From CAYQJL01 sp964612295 (lineage in GTDB: Bacteria > Eisenbacteria > RBG-16-71-46 > CAIMUX01 > WJJG01), in the NCBI GenBank assembly GCA_964612295.1, contig CAZTDY010000012.1, positions 1-64,000 of the forward strand: a stretch of 64,000 nt of DNA, in the 5' to 3' direction. The position numbers were made by a program, and so were the translations under genes. Under the pieces are notes generated by a model. It was given only the letters and a program-made list of their open reading frames with translations. It had not been told where the DNA came from and ran no database searches. How positions within the stretch are numbered: position 1 is the stretch's first letter; the number at the start of each line of letters is the position of its first letter. This document shows, piece after piece, positions 40,526-50,084 of this stretch.

Positions 40526-43500
40526 GTGCTACTTGAGAAGCTCGAGATAAGCGGGTTCAAATCGTTCGCGAAACGTACGCATGTTCGCTTATCGAGTGGG
40601 ATCACCTGTGTCGTCGGACCCAACGGGTGCGGCAAGAGCAATATCGCCGACGCGATTCGATGGGCGTTGGGTGAGCAGAACGTGCGGCAGCTACGGGGCA
40701 AACATCTTCAGGATGTCATCTTCAAAGGCACGCGCGAGGTGAAGCCCACCGGCATGGCGGAAGTGATTCTCCACATCGACAACCAAGAGCAGCGCCTGGC
40801 AACCGAGTTTTCTCAAGTGAACATCGTCCGGCGCGCCTTCCGGACGGGTGAGAGCGAATTCCGGATCAACAAGGCCCCCTGTCGTCTGAAAGACATCCGC
40901 GGGATCTTCATGGATACCGGGTTGGGGTCAAGCGACTACGCGGTCATCGAACGGGAGATGATCGACGAGGTGCTCGCCGATCGGGATGAAGCCCGCCGAT
41001 TCCTGTTGGATGAAGCGGCCGGAATCACTCGGTACAAGCAGCGTCGCAAGGAGACTCTCCGCAAGCTGGCCGCAGTGGACGAGGACCTGACCAGGGTCGA
41101 GGACGTGCTCGAGATCGAGGAGCGCCAGGTGCGCTCACTCGCCTATCAGATGGGGAAGGCCCGCCGTTTCCAGCGTCTCAGCCAGCGGATCCGCGATCTG
41201 GATGTGGTTCTCGCCCGGCTCGAGTGGAAACGTTTGGAGGATGCCGCCTCTGGGGAAACAGGCCGTCTTCAGGAGGAAGAGAATCAGCGCGAGACCTTGC
41301 GCAGCGCGCAGCACTCGCTCGAGGCGCAGCAGGAGAGCGTCCGCCTCGACATGCTCAAGTTGGACGAGTCCCTCCAGGCCGCGCAGAACAAGCTGAACGA
41401 GACCGAAGCCAGTTTGTCCGAGGCCAAGGATGAGGCACTCATCCGGCGCGAGCGGGTGAAGGCGCTGAAGGAGCGGACCGAGGACCTGACCGAACGAATC
41501 GCAACGAGTCACCGCGCGCACGAAACCGCTGCGGCCGAGCTGAACGACCTGCTCCCCGAGTTGGAGAAGCGGGGCGAAGAGTTCGAAGAAAAGCGTCAGA
41601 TCGCGGATGCGGCCGAAGGCGAGTGGCGCGAGGCGGAGGTGACCCTCAAGGAGGCGCGCGCCGAGCTCAACCGTCATCAGCAGATCCACATCGATCACGT
41701 TCGCACCTATTCGAACGCGGATCACGAGATCAAGACGCTGGCCTCCAAGCTCGAGGATCTCGATTTCCAGCAGCAGAAGCTGGAAGCGCAGATCGAAGCC
41801 CTGGGGGATCGGGCCGAAGGCCTGGGGGCGGAGCTGGCGGAACTCGGCGGGAAGCGCGCCCGGGCCGACGAGCGTTGTGAACAGCTTCGCGCGCAGTTGT
41901 CCGATCTGCGTTCTGAACGCGAAACGGCGCACGGCAAGTTTGAGGACCTCGACGAACAGCGTGAACGGCTGGCCGAGGAATCGGCGCGCTCAGAGAGTCG
42001 GCTGCACCTGCTCGAGGAGCAGGCCAAGTCCTACGATGGCTATCGCGAGGGGGTGGCGGGACTCTTGGCCCACCGGGAGGAACTGCCCGGCATCATCGGA
42101 AGTGCGGCGGAACTGATCTCTGTCGATCCGGCCTGGGTCAAACGCCTCTCCCCGGCGTTGCGCGAGATCTCCGACTGGGTGGTGACCCGCGATGAGGAGG
42201 CTGCCTGGACGGCCATCGATTGGCTGCGAAGCCAGCAGCTGGGACAGGTCACCTTCGTGCCGCTCGAGGCCCTCGCACAGCTCGGCGACTCCCCGGCGAG
42301 CCAGCAGGGCGGGCTTCCTCCCAGCGCCATCGACGTGCGCGATTCTGCTCTCGAGCCGCTGGCCGCCTACCTGCGGCAGAGCCTCGTGCCCGTTGCAGGC
42401 CGCGACGATCTTCCGGCCGGGAGTGAGCGGATGCCCGGGCGCCGCTGGATCACCGAAGCCGGAGAGCTTCTCTCGGCAGCGGGTCTTCTCAGTGCGGCGG
42501 GAGGGGATTCCCCGGACGAGCAGATCTGGAATCGTCCTGAAGAGATCGACGGCCTGCGCGAGCGACTCGGCCAGCTGGGCAAAGAGCACGGGGCGATCGT
42601 TGAGCAACAGGCCGCCCTGCAGTCGATGGAGCAGGAGTTGCGGTCGACCGAATCGGTCCAGCAAGCCGAGCTGGATGAGGCCCAGGCCGAGGCGGAGAGC
42701 CTGGCCCGCACCCTGCTGCAGAGGCAGGCCGAAGAGCGGCTCATCAAGGATGAGATCGAACGGGTCCGCGAGGACGCGGGAGGCCTGAGCACCCGGCGCG
42801 AAGAGACGAAGAGCGCGCTCTTTGCCGCACGGGGCGGCTTCTCCCAGCTGGAGGAGGCCGGTGGGTCGGCCCGCGAGATGTTCGAGGGGGCCCAGCAGAA
42901 GGTCGAGACGGCCGGCGGCCGGAAGGATGAGCTGGGCGAGCGCATGTCGGATCGGAAGATGGAGCTGGTGCTGGCCGAGTCGAAGACGCGCGACCTGAAT
43001 GCCCGCATCCAGTCGCGGCGGGATGAGAGCGAGGAGAGCCACCAGGCCGCGGCGCAGGCCGAAGAAGAGCTGACCCGCACGCGCACCGAAATCGATGAAA
43101 CCGAAACGCGGATCAAGGAGCTCAGCGCGGCGGAAGGCGATCTGGTTGAACAACGGGAATCCCGCGGCGGCGAGGTGGAGCGGTTGCGCCAGGATCGGCA
43201 CCGCCTCGAGGATCAGCTGGCGCAGGCCGACGCCCAGCTGAGAGAGAAGCGTCGCCACCTTTCGGACGTCGAAGAGTCGCTGCGCCGCGATGAGGTTCAC
43301 CTGGCGAAGGTCGAAGCCGACCGTCAGCGACTGCGCGAGCGCATCATCGAAGCCTATGAGGTCGATCTGGCCGAACTGCCGCCCCTGGTGAGGCCGGAGC
43401 CGGCCGAGGATGTTGCGGAAGCTGAGCATCCGGCCATGCCGCAGGCCGTGCCTACGCCCGCGGAAGCTGCCGAGGCGGCGGCCGCCGAAGCACTGCGCGC

Positions 43501-44275
43501 GGAGAGCACGCCGGCCACCGCGGAAGAGGATCCCCTCGAAGGCATGACCGAGGAGGAAGCGGCCGAAAAGCTGACCACCCTGCGGCGGGACCGGGAACGG
43601 TTGGGGCCGGTCAACCAGCTGGCGATCGAGGAGTACGAGACCAAGAAAGAGCATGTCCGCTTCGTCAAGTCGCAACGTGAGGACCTCCATCAGTCCCGTG
43701 ATGCACTACTCACCGCGATTGAACGGATCAATGTCGAAGCGAGCCGGCTGTTCAAGGACACCTTCGACCAGGTGCAGAAGAACTTCGCGCGCACGTTCGG
43801 AACGCTGTTTCCGGGTGGTGAAGCCGAGCTGCGATTGACCAGCGAGGATCCGCTCGAGGCCTCGATCGAGATCATGGCCAGGCCGCGCGGAAAGCGGCTG
43901 GAAAGTATCTCGCTGCTGTCGAGTGGCGAGCGGGCGCTCACGGCGACGTCCCTGCTCTTCGCCCTCTACCTTGTCAAACCCTCGCCCTTCTGTGTTCTCG
44001 ATGAGGTCGACGCGCCCCTGGATGACGCCAACATCGACCGTTTCCTGAACCTCCTGCGCAGCTTCAGCGACCGGACGCAGTTCATCGTCATCACGCACAA
44101 CAAACGCACGATGGAGGTGGCCGATACCCTATACGGTGTCACCATGCAGGAGCCGGGGATTTCGAAGATCGTCAGTGTCCGCCTAGAGAGCGGCCGGCTC
44201 GTGGCCGAAGCCCAAGATGGGACCCACGTTGAGCTGCCCGAGGAGTTCACGGCGACCCCCCAGGCTCAAACCTAG
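40526..44275 (+). CDS. smc: Chromosome segregation protein SMC
   Basis: 1249 residues, GTG start after AAGGAG. ABC-type head halves at both ends: Walker A GPNGCGKSNI (about 31-40), signature LLSSGERAL (about 1129) and Walker B FCVLDEVDAPLDD (about 1154). Two long coiled coils flank a hinge near 505-660 (YDGYREGVAGLLAHRE begins it). An unusual Ala/Glu/Pro-rich insertion lies near residues 960-1010, within the C-terminal arm. SMC dimers fold and separate chromosomes with ScpA/ScpB, which are not encoded here. Confidence 0.97.
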   Translation: MLLEKLEISGFKSFAKRTHVRLSSGITCVVGPNGCGKSNIADAIRWALGEQNVRQLRGKHLQDVIFKGTREVKPTGMAEVILHIDNQEQRLATEFSQVNIVRRAFRTGESEFRINKAPCRLKDIRGIFMDTGLGSSDYAVIEREMIDEVLADRDEARRFLLDEAAGITRYKQRRKETLRKLAAVDEDLTRVEDVLEIEERQVRSLAYQMGKARRFQRLSQRIRDLDVVLARLEWKRLEDAASGETGRLQEEENQRETLRSAQHSLEAQQESVRLDMLKLDESLQAAQNKLNETEASLSEAKDEALIRRERVKALKERTEDLTERIATSHRAHETAAAELNDLLPELEKRGEEFEEKRQIADAAEGEWREAEVTLKEARAELNRHQQIHIDHVRTYSNADHEIKTLASKLEDLDFQQQKLEAQIEALGDRAEGLGAELAELGGKRARADERCEQLRAQLSDLRSERETAHGKFEDLDEQRERLAEESARSESRLHLLEEQAKSYDGYREGVAGLLAHREELPGIIGSAAELISVDPAWVKRLSPALREISDWVVTRDEEAAWTAIDWLRSQQLGQVTFVPLEALAQLGDSPASQQGGLPPSAIDVRDSALEPLAAYLRQSLVPVAGRDDLPAGSERMPGRRWITEAGELLSAAGLLSAAGGDSPDEQIWNRPEEIDGLRERLGQLGKEHGAIVEQQAALQSMEQELRSTESVQQAELDEAQAEAESLARTLLQRQAEERLIKDEIERVREDAGGLSTRREETKSALFAARGGFSQLEEAGGSAREMFEGAQQKVETAGGRKDELGERMSDRKMELVLAESKTRDLNARIQSRRDESEESHQAAAQAEEELTRTRTEIDETETRIKELSAAEGDLVEQRESRGGEVERLRQDRHRLEDQLAQADAQLREKRRHLSDVEESLRRDEVHLAKVEADRQRLRERIIEAYEVDLAELPPLVRPEPAEDVAEAEHPAMPQAVPTPAEAAEAAAAEALRAESTPATAEEDPLEGMTEEEAAEKLTTLRRDRERLGPVNQLAIEEYETKKEHVRFVKSQREDLHQSRDALLTAIERINVEASRLFKDTFDQVQKNFARTFGTLFPGGEAELRLTSEDPLEASIEIMARPRGKRLESISLLSSGERALTATSLLFALYLVKPSPFCVLDEVDAPLDDANIDRFLNLLRSFSDRTQFIVITHNKRTMEVADTLYGVTMQEPGISKIVSVRLESGRLVAEAQDGTHVELPEEFTATPQAQT

Positions 44276-44345
44276 CGTACGGGGCACGCGGGCCCTTGAG
44301 GAGATCAGCTCGGACCCGCGTCCGCGGGGGTGAGTACGAGAGGCG

Positions 44346-45434
44346 ATGAACGTTCCGCTTTGGTTACAGAGGCTGCGTGGTTCTTCCGGCCAGACCGAGA
44401 TGGGCTTTTTTGACCACCTCGATGAGCTGCGTTCGATGCTCCTGTCCTGCCTGTTGGCCTTGCTCCTGCTGACCGTGGGGGCTTGGTTCGCGTCGGGTCC
44501 GGTGATGAACTATCTGGTGACGGACGTGGCCCGCCTCGAGCGCGCGGTGTACCTCAAGCCGATGGAGCCGTTCGCCACCCGCATCAAGGTCGCCCTCCTG
44601 ATGGCCTTCATGGCCGGCCTGCCGTACATCGGATTTCAGGTGTGGAGTTTTGTCGTGCCCGGCCTGCTCGGGCGGGAGAAGCGGGTCGTCTTCCCCTTAG
44701 TCTTCTGGTCGTCGATCCTCTTCCTGGTGGGGGTCGGGTTCGCCACCTTCGCGCTGTCCCCGACCATGCTTCTCATCCTGCGTCAGTTCAGCACCGAGTT
44801 CGTGCATGAGAGCCTGTCGATCGCCTACCTCCTGGACTTCCTGGTCAAGATGGCCTTTGCCTGCGGGATCCTGTTTCAGTTGCCGCTGATCGTCGCGATC
44901 CTGAGCTTCTTCGGCATCGTGACGCCCGAGTTTCTCAAGTCGAAGTGGCGGCATGCGATCGTCGCCATTCTTTTCATCGCAGCGGTGGTGACCCCGGGGG
45001 ATGGGCCCTCGCAGCTCGTGTTGGCGGTTCCTATCATCTTCCTCTACTTCATCAGCATCTGGATCTCGGCTGCGATTCACCGGGGCAAGTCGAACGATGA
45101 TGACGACCCCGGCACCGACCTTGCGCCAAGCGACGGCGGCGACGCCGACGATGGTGACGAGGGTGACGAGGGGGCCGATGACGTGGAACCCGCCGGCGAA
45201 GACGCGCCTGATGAACGGGACGAAACTGAGGACCCCGAGGCGGACGAACCCGGTGCGGAGGTGGATTCCACCGAGGAGATGGACTCCGCCGATGAGGTGC
45301 GCGCCTCCGGCGAGGTGACGCCTCCGGCGGAGCCCAAGCTCACCATCAGCGAGGATCCGCCCACTCCCGAGCCGGCCCGAGAACCCAAGACCAAGCCTGA
45401 TCCCCCCCGGGGGCCGGACGACTGGTCCATCTGA
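44346..45434 (+). CDS. tatC: Twin-arginine translocase subunit TatC with acidic tail
   Basis: 362 residues. Six membrane helices over residues about 30-235; FFDHLDELRSMLL (21-33) is the signal-peptide contact region, and PMEPFATRIKVALL, FVVPGLLGREKR and TPGDGPSQLVLAVP are typical. It recognises Tat signal peptides in the inner membrane. After residue 245 comes a very acidic cytoplasmic tail of about 115 residues (Asp/Glu/Pro), not found in standard TatC (about 250 residues). tatA is separate at 52.9 kb. Confidence 0.93.
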   Translation: MNVPLWLQRLRGSSGQTEMGFFDHLDELRSMLLSCLLALLLLTVGAWFASGPVMNYLVTDVARLERAVYLKPMEPFATRIKVALLMAFMAGLPYIGFQVWSFVVPGLLGREKRVVFPLVFWSSILFLVGVGFATFALSPTMLLILRQFSTEFVHESLSIAYLLDFLVKMAFACGILFQLPLIVAILSFFGIVTPEFLKSKWRHAIVAILFIAAVVTPGDGPSQLVLAVPIIFLYFISIWISAAIHRGKSNDDDDPGTDLAPSDGGDADDGDEGDEGADDVEPAGEDAPDERDETEDPEADEPGAEVDSTEEMDSADEVRASGEVTPPAEPKLTISEDPPTPEPAREPKTKPDPPRGPDDWSI

Positions 45435-45464
45435 TTCCAGAGGACCGCAACCACGAGGCAGAGG

Positions 45465-46256
45465 ATGGCGAAACCAAAGCTCACCGATCAGAGCACGGTT
45501 CTGGTCATCGACATCGGGAATACGCAGACCGTTCTGGGCGTCTTTACCGGCGAGGAGTTCAAGGGCCTCTGGCGACTCAGCTCCGGGATCAGACGCACCG
45601 GTGACGAGCTGGCCGTTTTTGTGGCCGGGGCCTGCAAGGAATGGCTTCCGGCCCTCTCAGCTTCCGGCCGGATCGTGATCGGCTCGGTGGTCCCGATGCT
45701 GACCGATGAGTTCATCGCGATGGGTCGTCAGCTGCTCGGCGCGCGGCCGTTTGTTGTGTCCTGCGAGGTCGACACAGGGGTGCGCCTGGACGTTCCGGAT
45801 CCGTCCTCGGTGGGGGCGGATCGGATCGCCAATGCCGTCGCCGTGGCGGATGGGCCGCTTCCCGCGATCGTCGTCGACCTCGGGACGGCCACCACCTTCG
45901 ATGTCATCGGACCGGGCCGACGCTACCGCGGTGGCGTGATCGCTCCGGGTATCCGCACGTCCGCCGATGAGCTGTTCCACCGCGCTGCCAAACTACCCAA
46001 GGTCGAAATCCGCAAACCCCGCAGACGGATTGGACGGACGACCGAAGAGAGCATCCAGGCCGGGGTCTACTACGGTGCCGTCGCATCCATTGACGGAATC
46101 GTCCGTCAGATCGAGCAGGAGCTGCGCCGACCGGCCCGAGTGATTGCCACCGGGGGCCTGGCGCCGCTGATTGCGAAGGGGTCGGAGACGATCCAGGAGG
46201 TGGACGAGGCGTTGACCCTGCGGGGCTTGGTGAGGATCGCCGCGCGGAACGCGTAG
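45465..46256 (+). CDS. coaX: Type III pantothenate kinase
   Basis: 263 residues. First step of CoA synthesis. DIGNTQTVLGVF gives the phosphate loop, PSSVGADRIANAVA the substrate motif, VDLGTATTFD the second phosphate site, and TTEESIQAGVYYG the C-terminal part. CoaX is the CoaA-independent type. panB and panC, which make its substrate, lie 3-5 kb downstream. Confidence 0.95.
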   Translation: MAKPKLTDQSTVLVIDIGNTQTVLGVFTGEEFKGLWRLSSGIRRTGDELAVFVAGACKEWLPALSASGRIVIGSVVPMLTDEFIAMGRQLLGARPFVVSCEVDTGVRLDVPDPSSVGADRIANAVAVADGPLPAIVVDLGTATTFDVIGPGRRYRGGVIAPGIRTSADELFHRAAKLPKVEIRKPRRRIGRTTEESIQAGVYYGAVASIDGIVRQIEQELRRPARVIATGGLAPLIAKGSETIQEVDEALTLRGLVRIAARNA

Positions 46257-46572
46257 GGGGAGCGGCCCCGAGTGCGCCAGACGCTCGGATCGTCCTCGCT
46301 CACCCCTCTACTCCCGGTACCCGTACGCTGGCCCGTGCTCAGGTGCCCGTGCCCCGGGGCACAGAATCTTCGGCGAAGACCCCTATGTCCACCGGTGACG
46401 ACAGCGCCGTAAGTGACTGAACTCGGCCCGGGCTCAGAAGCGAACTGCTTGTAATACGTCGCGTTGATCATTCCGCCTTGCCAAGTGACACCGGACTACC
46501 AGTCCGCTGGACTTGACAAGGGCGGATGCTGTAACTGTCTGTGTGTGTAGGAGTTGCGCACTGGACCCGGGT
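46257..46572. other. Intergenic region between convergent coaX and glycosyltransferase genes, 316 bp
   Basis: No gene is supported. It holds a perfect 14-base palindrome GTGCCCCGGGGCAC (46349-46362), a small TCTTC/GAAGA hairpin (46367-46379), and a longer stem-loop (46473-46525). A TTGACA at 46513 has no matching -10. A tRNA or tmRNA fold was looked for and not found. Confidence 0.4.
46473..46525. other. Long stem-loop between convergent genes
   Basis: CCGCCTTGCCAAGT (46473-46486) pairs with ACTTGACAAGGGCGG (46511-46525): 13 pairs, one bulge, one mismatch. The loop carries a small GGACT/AGTCC hairpin. It may end transcription from both sides although T tracts are absent, or be a small structured RNA. 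Confidence 0.45.
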
Positions 46573-47817
46573 TCAGGAATCTGATGCCGACAGAATCGTC
46601 GCACGAGCCCTGCGCTGCCTGCCACGGGCGGAACCGCCCTTCTCAGCCTGGGTCTCCGACGCGGTGCGCAGGCAGCTCAAGTAGGCGCGCTCCACCTGGG
46701 CGGCAACGCGGGGCCAGGCATAGCGCTGAACGTGATCGAATCCAGCTTCGCCCATCCGGACCTGCTGCTCGGGAATGCGGGTCATCGTTGCCATCGCCTC
46801 GCAAAGCGCCTTGGGGGATCCGGCCTGGAAGAGCAGCGCGGCACCTGAGCCGGCCAGGGTTTCGCGGTACCCGCTGATGTTGGCGGCGATCATCGGCAGG
46901 TGGCTGGCCATCGCCTCGAGCAGGCTGATGCCGAAACTCTCCCCGTGCTCGGAGGGCGCCAGAAAGATATCGGCGTCGCGGTAGAACGAGGGAAGGGCGT
47001 CACGGCTCTGGGCCCCATGACACCGGATCGGGAGCCGCTCACGCGCCACCCGCCGATCGATCACCCGTCGCAGAGGGCCGTCGCCAACCAGGTCGATCTC
47101 CAGTGTGGGCCAGCGGTGCGCGGCCGCCAGGTCGCGGTAGCGCTGAAGGGCCTCGAGCAGGGTCAGAAGTCCCTTTCGCGGGTCCAGCCGGCCCACATAC
47201 AAGGCTCTCAGACGCGGTAGGTGGCCGTAGGCGACCCTCCGGGGCCTGCCAGCACCCGGGTGAGCAAAGCGGGGCAGATCGACGCCATTGGGGATCACCT
47301 CGTAGGATCCGGGAAACCGATCGCTCACGAAGCGGCGGGCCTCCCGCGAGACCGCGACGCGAAGATCGAGCCGGCCCGCGAAGGTTTGCAGCCAGCGCGC
47401 TCCATGGACGTATCCCCAGTGTGGCGTGTCTCCCCCCGTGTGGAAGGTGCCGACCTTCACCCCAGGCAGATACTTGAGAGCCCACAGCGGGAGGACCGGC
47501 TCGAGCGGCGACTGCAGATGCACCACGTCGATGCCCTCCTTAAGCAGAGGCTTCAGGCTTTGCCGCCAGCCCCAGCCGAAGGTCACGCAGGCCCGGGCCC
47601 CATGGGACGGCAGCCGCACGGTCCGGCCCACGCGGCGGACCGTGACCCCGGGCGGATCCGGGTCCCCGATCGGCATGGGCCGGAAGGGGGCGCCGGTCAG
47701 AATGGTGACGGAGTGGCCCCGCGATGCCAGCGCACCGGCCAGGTGCCAGACGTGCTCTGTGATCCCCCCGTGGAAGGGGAGGTAGGATTGCGATACCAAA
47801 CAGATGCGCAGCGGCAC
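46573..47817 (-). CDS. Glycosyltransferase family 4 (PimA-like)
   Basis: 414 residues, GTG start with AGGAG eight bases upstream on the minus strand. GT-B fold: the N-terminus CLVSQSYLPFHGGITEHVWHLA is the acceptor half; VIPNGVDLPRF and ALYVGRLDPRKGL start the donor half; the EX7E motif is in EHGESFGISLLEAMA. Similar to phosphatidylinositol mannosyltransferases and other hexosyltransferases. The last 30 residues are Arg-rich. Probably acts in surface glycan or glycolipid synthesis; sugar and acceptor are unknown. It is alone on its strand. Confidence 0.9.
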   Translation of the reverse strand: MPLRICLVSQSYLPFHGGITEHVWHLAGALASRGHSVTILTGAPFRPMPIGDPDPPGVTVRRVGRTVRLPSHGARACVTFGWGWRQSLKPLLKEGIDVVHLQSPLEPVLPLWALKYLPGVKVGTFHTGGDTPHWGYVHGARWLQTFAGRLDLRVAVSREARRFVSDRFPGSYEVIPNGVDLPRFAHPGAGRPRRVAYGHLPRLRALYVGRLDPRKGLLTLLEALQRYRDLAAAHRWPTLEIDLVGDGPLRRVIDRRVARERLPIRCHGAQSRDALPSFYRDADIFLAPSEHGESFGISLLEAMASHLPMIAANISGYRETLAGSGAALLFQAGSPKALCEAMATMTRIPEQQVRMGEAGFDHVQRYAWPRVAAQVERAYLSCLRTASETQAEKGGSARGRQRRARATILSASDS

Positions 47818-48028
47818 TGGATCTCCTGTGATCGTTGCCCGCGGTGGCGGGTCGTGATCCCCTTCAAAGCTGGGGCTTGCACGCCCCCGCTGAGTCTCCT
47901 ACCTTCTCGGGGAGTCTCGGTTTCAGAGGCCAGCATCGATCTATTTCAAAGTCAAGCGCTTACCCCGCAAGGGGGGCCATGCCCTTGGGGCCGATGGTCG
48001 GGCGGGAAGCGTTCACGAGGATCGCACG

Positions 48029-48562
48029 ATGAGCCCAGAGGCTGAGGGATGCGAGCCGGCCCAGGTAGTCGCGATCGCCTTGGGGAGTAACCTCGGATCC
48101 CGGTCGCGGGCATTGGAGTCGGCCCGGGACGCGATCGTCACTCGCCTTGGACCGATCAAGCGATGCTCGGCCATCTATGAAACCGAACCGGTCGGCCCGC
48201 CCGGGCAACGGGCGTATCTGAATCAGATCGTGCTGATCGAGACGCGAGCGTTGCCCGAGACCTTGCTCCGGGCGACCCAGGAGATCGAAGAGGATCTGGG
48301 GCGTGTGCGAGCCGAACGCTGGGGGCCGAGGGTGATCGATCTCGATCTCCTCCTTTACGGGGATCGGGTCTGGGATGAAGAGAAACTCACGATTCCTCAC
48401 CCGCGATTGCACGAGCGGGGATTCGTGTTGATTCCTTTGGCCGAACTGTTGCCCGACTGGGTTCATCCAACGCTGGGCAAGTCGGTCGAACAGATGTGCA
48501 AGGATGTTGACGCGAGCGGGATCACGCACTACGCAAAGGGCCGAGATTCACAGGGAGGGTAG
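48029..48562 (+). CDS. folK: 2-amino-4-hydroxy-6-hydroxymethyldihydropteridine pyrophosphokinase
   Basis: 177 residues. Folate synthesis: pyrophosphorylates the pterin. ALGSNLGSR at the start, SAIYETEPVGPPGQRAYLNQ, and the metal motif PRVIDLDLLLYGD plus HPRLHERGFVLIPL are intact. It precedes a deoxynucleoside kinase, panB and panC, a recurring order in several phyla. Confidence 0.96.
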   Translation: MSPEAEGCEPAQVVAIALGSNLGSRSRALESARDAIVTRLGPIKRCSAIYETEPVGPPGQRAYLNQIVLIETRALPETLLRATQEIEEDLGRVRAERWGPRVIDLDLLLYGDRVWDEEKLTIPHPRLHERGFVLIPLAELLPDWVHPTLGKSVEQMCKDVDASGITHYAKGRDSQGG

Positions 48563-48568
48563 GCGCCG

Positions 48569-49228
48569 GTGGTGGAGCCGCAGGCCGGGGGACTCCAACA
48601 TGTCGCCATCGAGGGCGTCATCGGAGTTGGAAAGACCACACTGACCAAGAGACTGGCGGACTTCGTCGGAGGCGGCACGCTGCTCGAGATCGTGGAAGAG
48701 AATCCCTTCCTGCCCGATTTCTACCGCGACCGACGGGCGTACGGGTTTCAGACCCAGGTCTTCTTTCTTCTCAGCCGCTTTCGTCAGCAGCGGCGCCTGT
48801 TGCAGAGGGATCTCTTTCACGGTCCCCTGATCAGCGACTACATATTCGAGAAGGACCGCATCTTCGCGAACATCAACTTAGACGACGCTGAGTTGGACAT
48901 GTACAATCAGGTTTTCGCCCTCATGGAGCGGGATTTGCCGAAACCGGATCGCATCATCTATCTGATGGCCAACGTGGATGAGCTCCTGGCCCGAATTGCC
49001 AAGAGAGGCCGCGAGTTCGAGCGCAACATGGATCCGGAGTATCTCGAAACGCTGGCCGAGGCGTACAACTACTTCTTTGGTCATTACGCCGGAGCGCCGG
49101 TGATGGTCGTCAACACTGCGGAGATCGACTTCACTCGCGATCTGTCGGTGGTGGCCGATCTGTGGCGAGCATTGGTCGGACAGACCAGCGGACGGTCCAT
49201 GTTCATTCCCGGGGAACCCCGCAAGTAG
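48569..49228 (+). CDS. Deoxynucleoside kinase (dAK/dGK family)
   Basis: 219 residues, GTG start. P-loop EGVIGVGKTTL near 15-25, EENPFLPDFY near 42-51 for the nucleoside, SDYIFEKDRIFA, and an Arg-rich lid region (RIAKRGREFERNM). It phosphorylates deoxynucleosides in the salvage pathway. It lies six bases after folK and 22 before panB. Confidence 0.92.
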   Translation: MVEPQAGGLQHVAIEGVIGVGKTTLTKRLADFVGGGTLLEIVEENPFLPDFYRDRRAYGFQTQVFFLLSRFRQQRRLLQRDLFHGPLISDYIFEKDRIFANINLDDAELDMYNQVFALMERDLPKPDRIIYLMANVDELLARIAKRGREFERNMDPEYLETLAEAYNYFFGHYAGAPVMVVNTAEIDFTRDLSVVADLWRALVGQTSGRSMFIPGEPRK

Positions 49229-49250
49229 CCGGAGTGCGCGCGAGGACGAT

Positions 49251-50084
49251 ATGAAACGCAGAGAGAAGCTCACCGCTCCCGAGTTGATCAAGTGGAAGCG
49301 CAAGGGCCGCAAGATCCCCGTGCTGACCTGCTACGACTTCAGCTTTGCCCGCATTCTGGACGCCGCCGAGATCCCGGTGCTCCTGGTGGGCGACAGCCTG
49401 GGCCAGGTCGTGTTGGGCTATGAGACCACCTTGCCGGTCACCGTCGACGATATGATCCATCACACCCGGGCCGTGGTTCGCGGCACGTCTCGCGCGCTGG
49501 TGGTCGCGGACATGCCGTTCATGAGCTATCAGGCCTCTGTTGGCGATGCCGTTCGCTCCGCGGGGCGGTTGGTGCAGGAGGGTAGGGCGGACGCGGTCAA
49601 GCTCGAGGGGGGCGCGCGAACGCTGGACGCCGTCAAGGCCATCGTCGAAACCGGGATTCCGGTCATGGGACATCTGGGGCTGACCCCCCAATCGATTCTT
49701 GCCTTTGGCGGGTACCGCGTGCAGGGAAAACTGAAAAGCGAAGCGGCTCGACTCATCAAGGATGCGGTCGCTCTCTCGGAGGCGGGGTGTTTTGCCATCG
49801 TCCTGGAGATGATTCCCGCCCCCCTGGCCAGGGAAGTCTCGGTCGAGATTCCCATTCCCACCATTGGCATCGGCGCGGGCCCGGATTGTGACGGCCAGGT
49901 TCTCGTCGTTCACGACCTGCTCGGACTGTTCACGGAGTTTACCCCGAAATTCGTCCGCCGGTTCATGGAGGGGTCCGCCGAGATCACAGGTGCGGTGCGC
50001 ACTTTCGCCGAAGCGGTGGAGACGGGCGAATATCCCGGGCCCGAGCACTGCTACGGAATGGATGAGGGGAGGGAGGCAAGATGA
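49251..50084 (+). CDS. panB: 3-methyl-2-oxobutanoate hydroxymethyltransferase
   Basis: 277 residues. Makes ketopantoate for CoA. PVLLVGDSLGQVVLGYETT, KLEGGARTLDAV, PVMGHLGLTPQS and TIGIGAGPDCDGQVLV are all typical. panC starts within its last codons (ATGA overlap), so the two are translationally coupled. Confidence 0.97.
   Translation: MKRREKLTAPELIKWKRKGRKIPVLTCYDFSFARILDAAEIPVLLVGDSLGQVVLGYETTLPVTVDDMIHHTRAVVRGTSRALVVADMPFMSYQASVGDAVRSAGRLVQEGRADAVKLEGGARTLDAVKAIVETGIPVMGHLGLTPQSILAFGGYRVQGKLKSEAARLIKDAVALSEAGCFAIVLEMIPAPLAREVSVEIPIPTIGIGAGPDCDGQVLVVHDLLGLFTEFTPKFVRRFMEGSAEITGAVRTFAEAVETGEYPGPEHCYGMDEGREAR

Noticed and set aside
41990..43690. 566-codon minus-strand frame inside smc
   Set aside because: Antisense of the SMC coiled coil; Leu/Arg-rich and no homology.
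46513..46541. TTGACA as a promoter reading toward the glycosyltransferase
   Set aside because: No -10 at a usable distance, and the following gene is on the other strand.
46257..46572. Possible tRNA, tmRNA or 6S RNA in the coaX/glycosyltransferase gap
   Set aside because: No T-loop GGTTCGA with matching acceptor, no tmRNA ends, and no long open bubble could be drawn.
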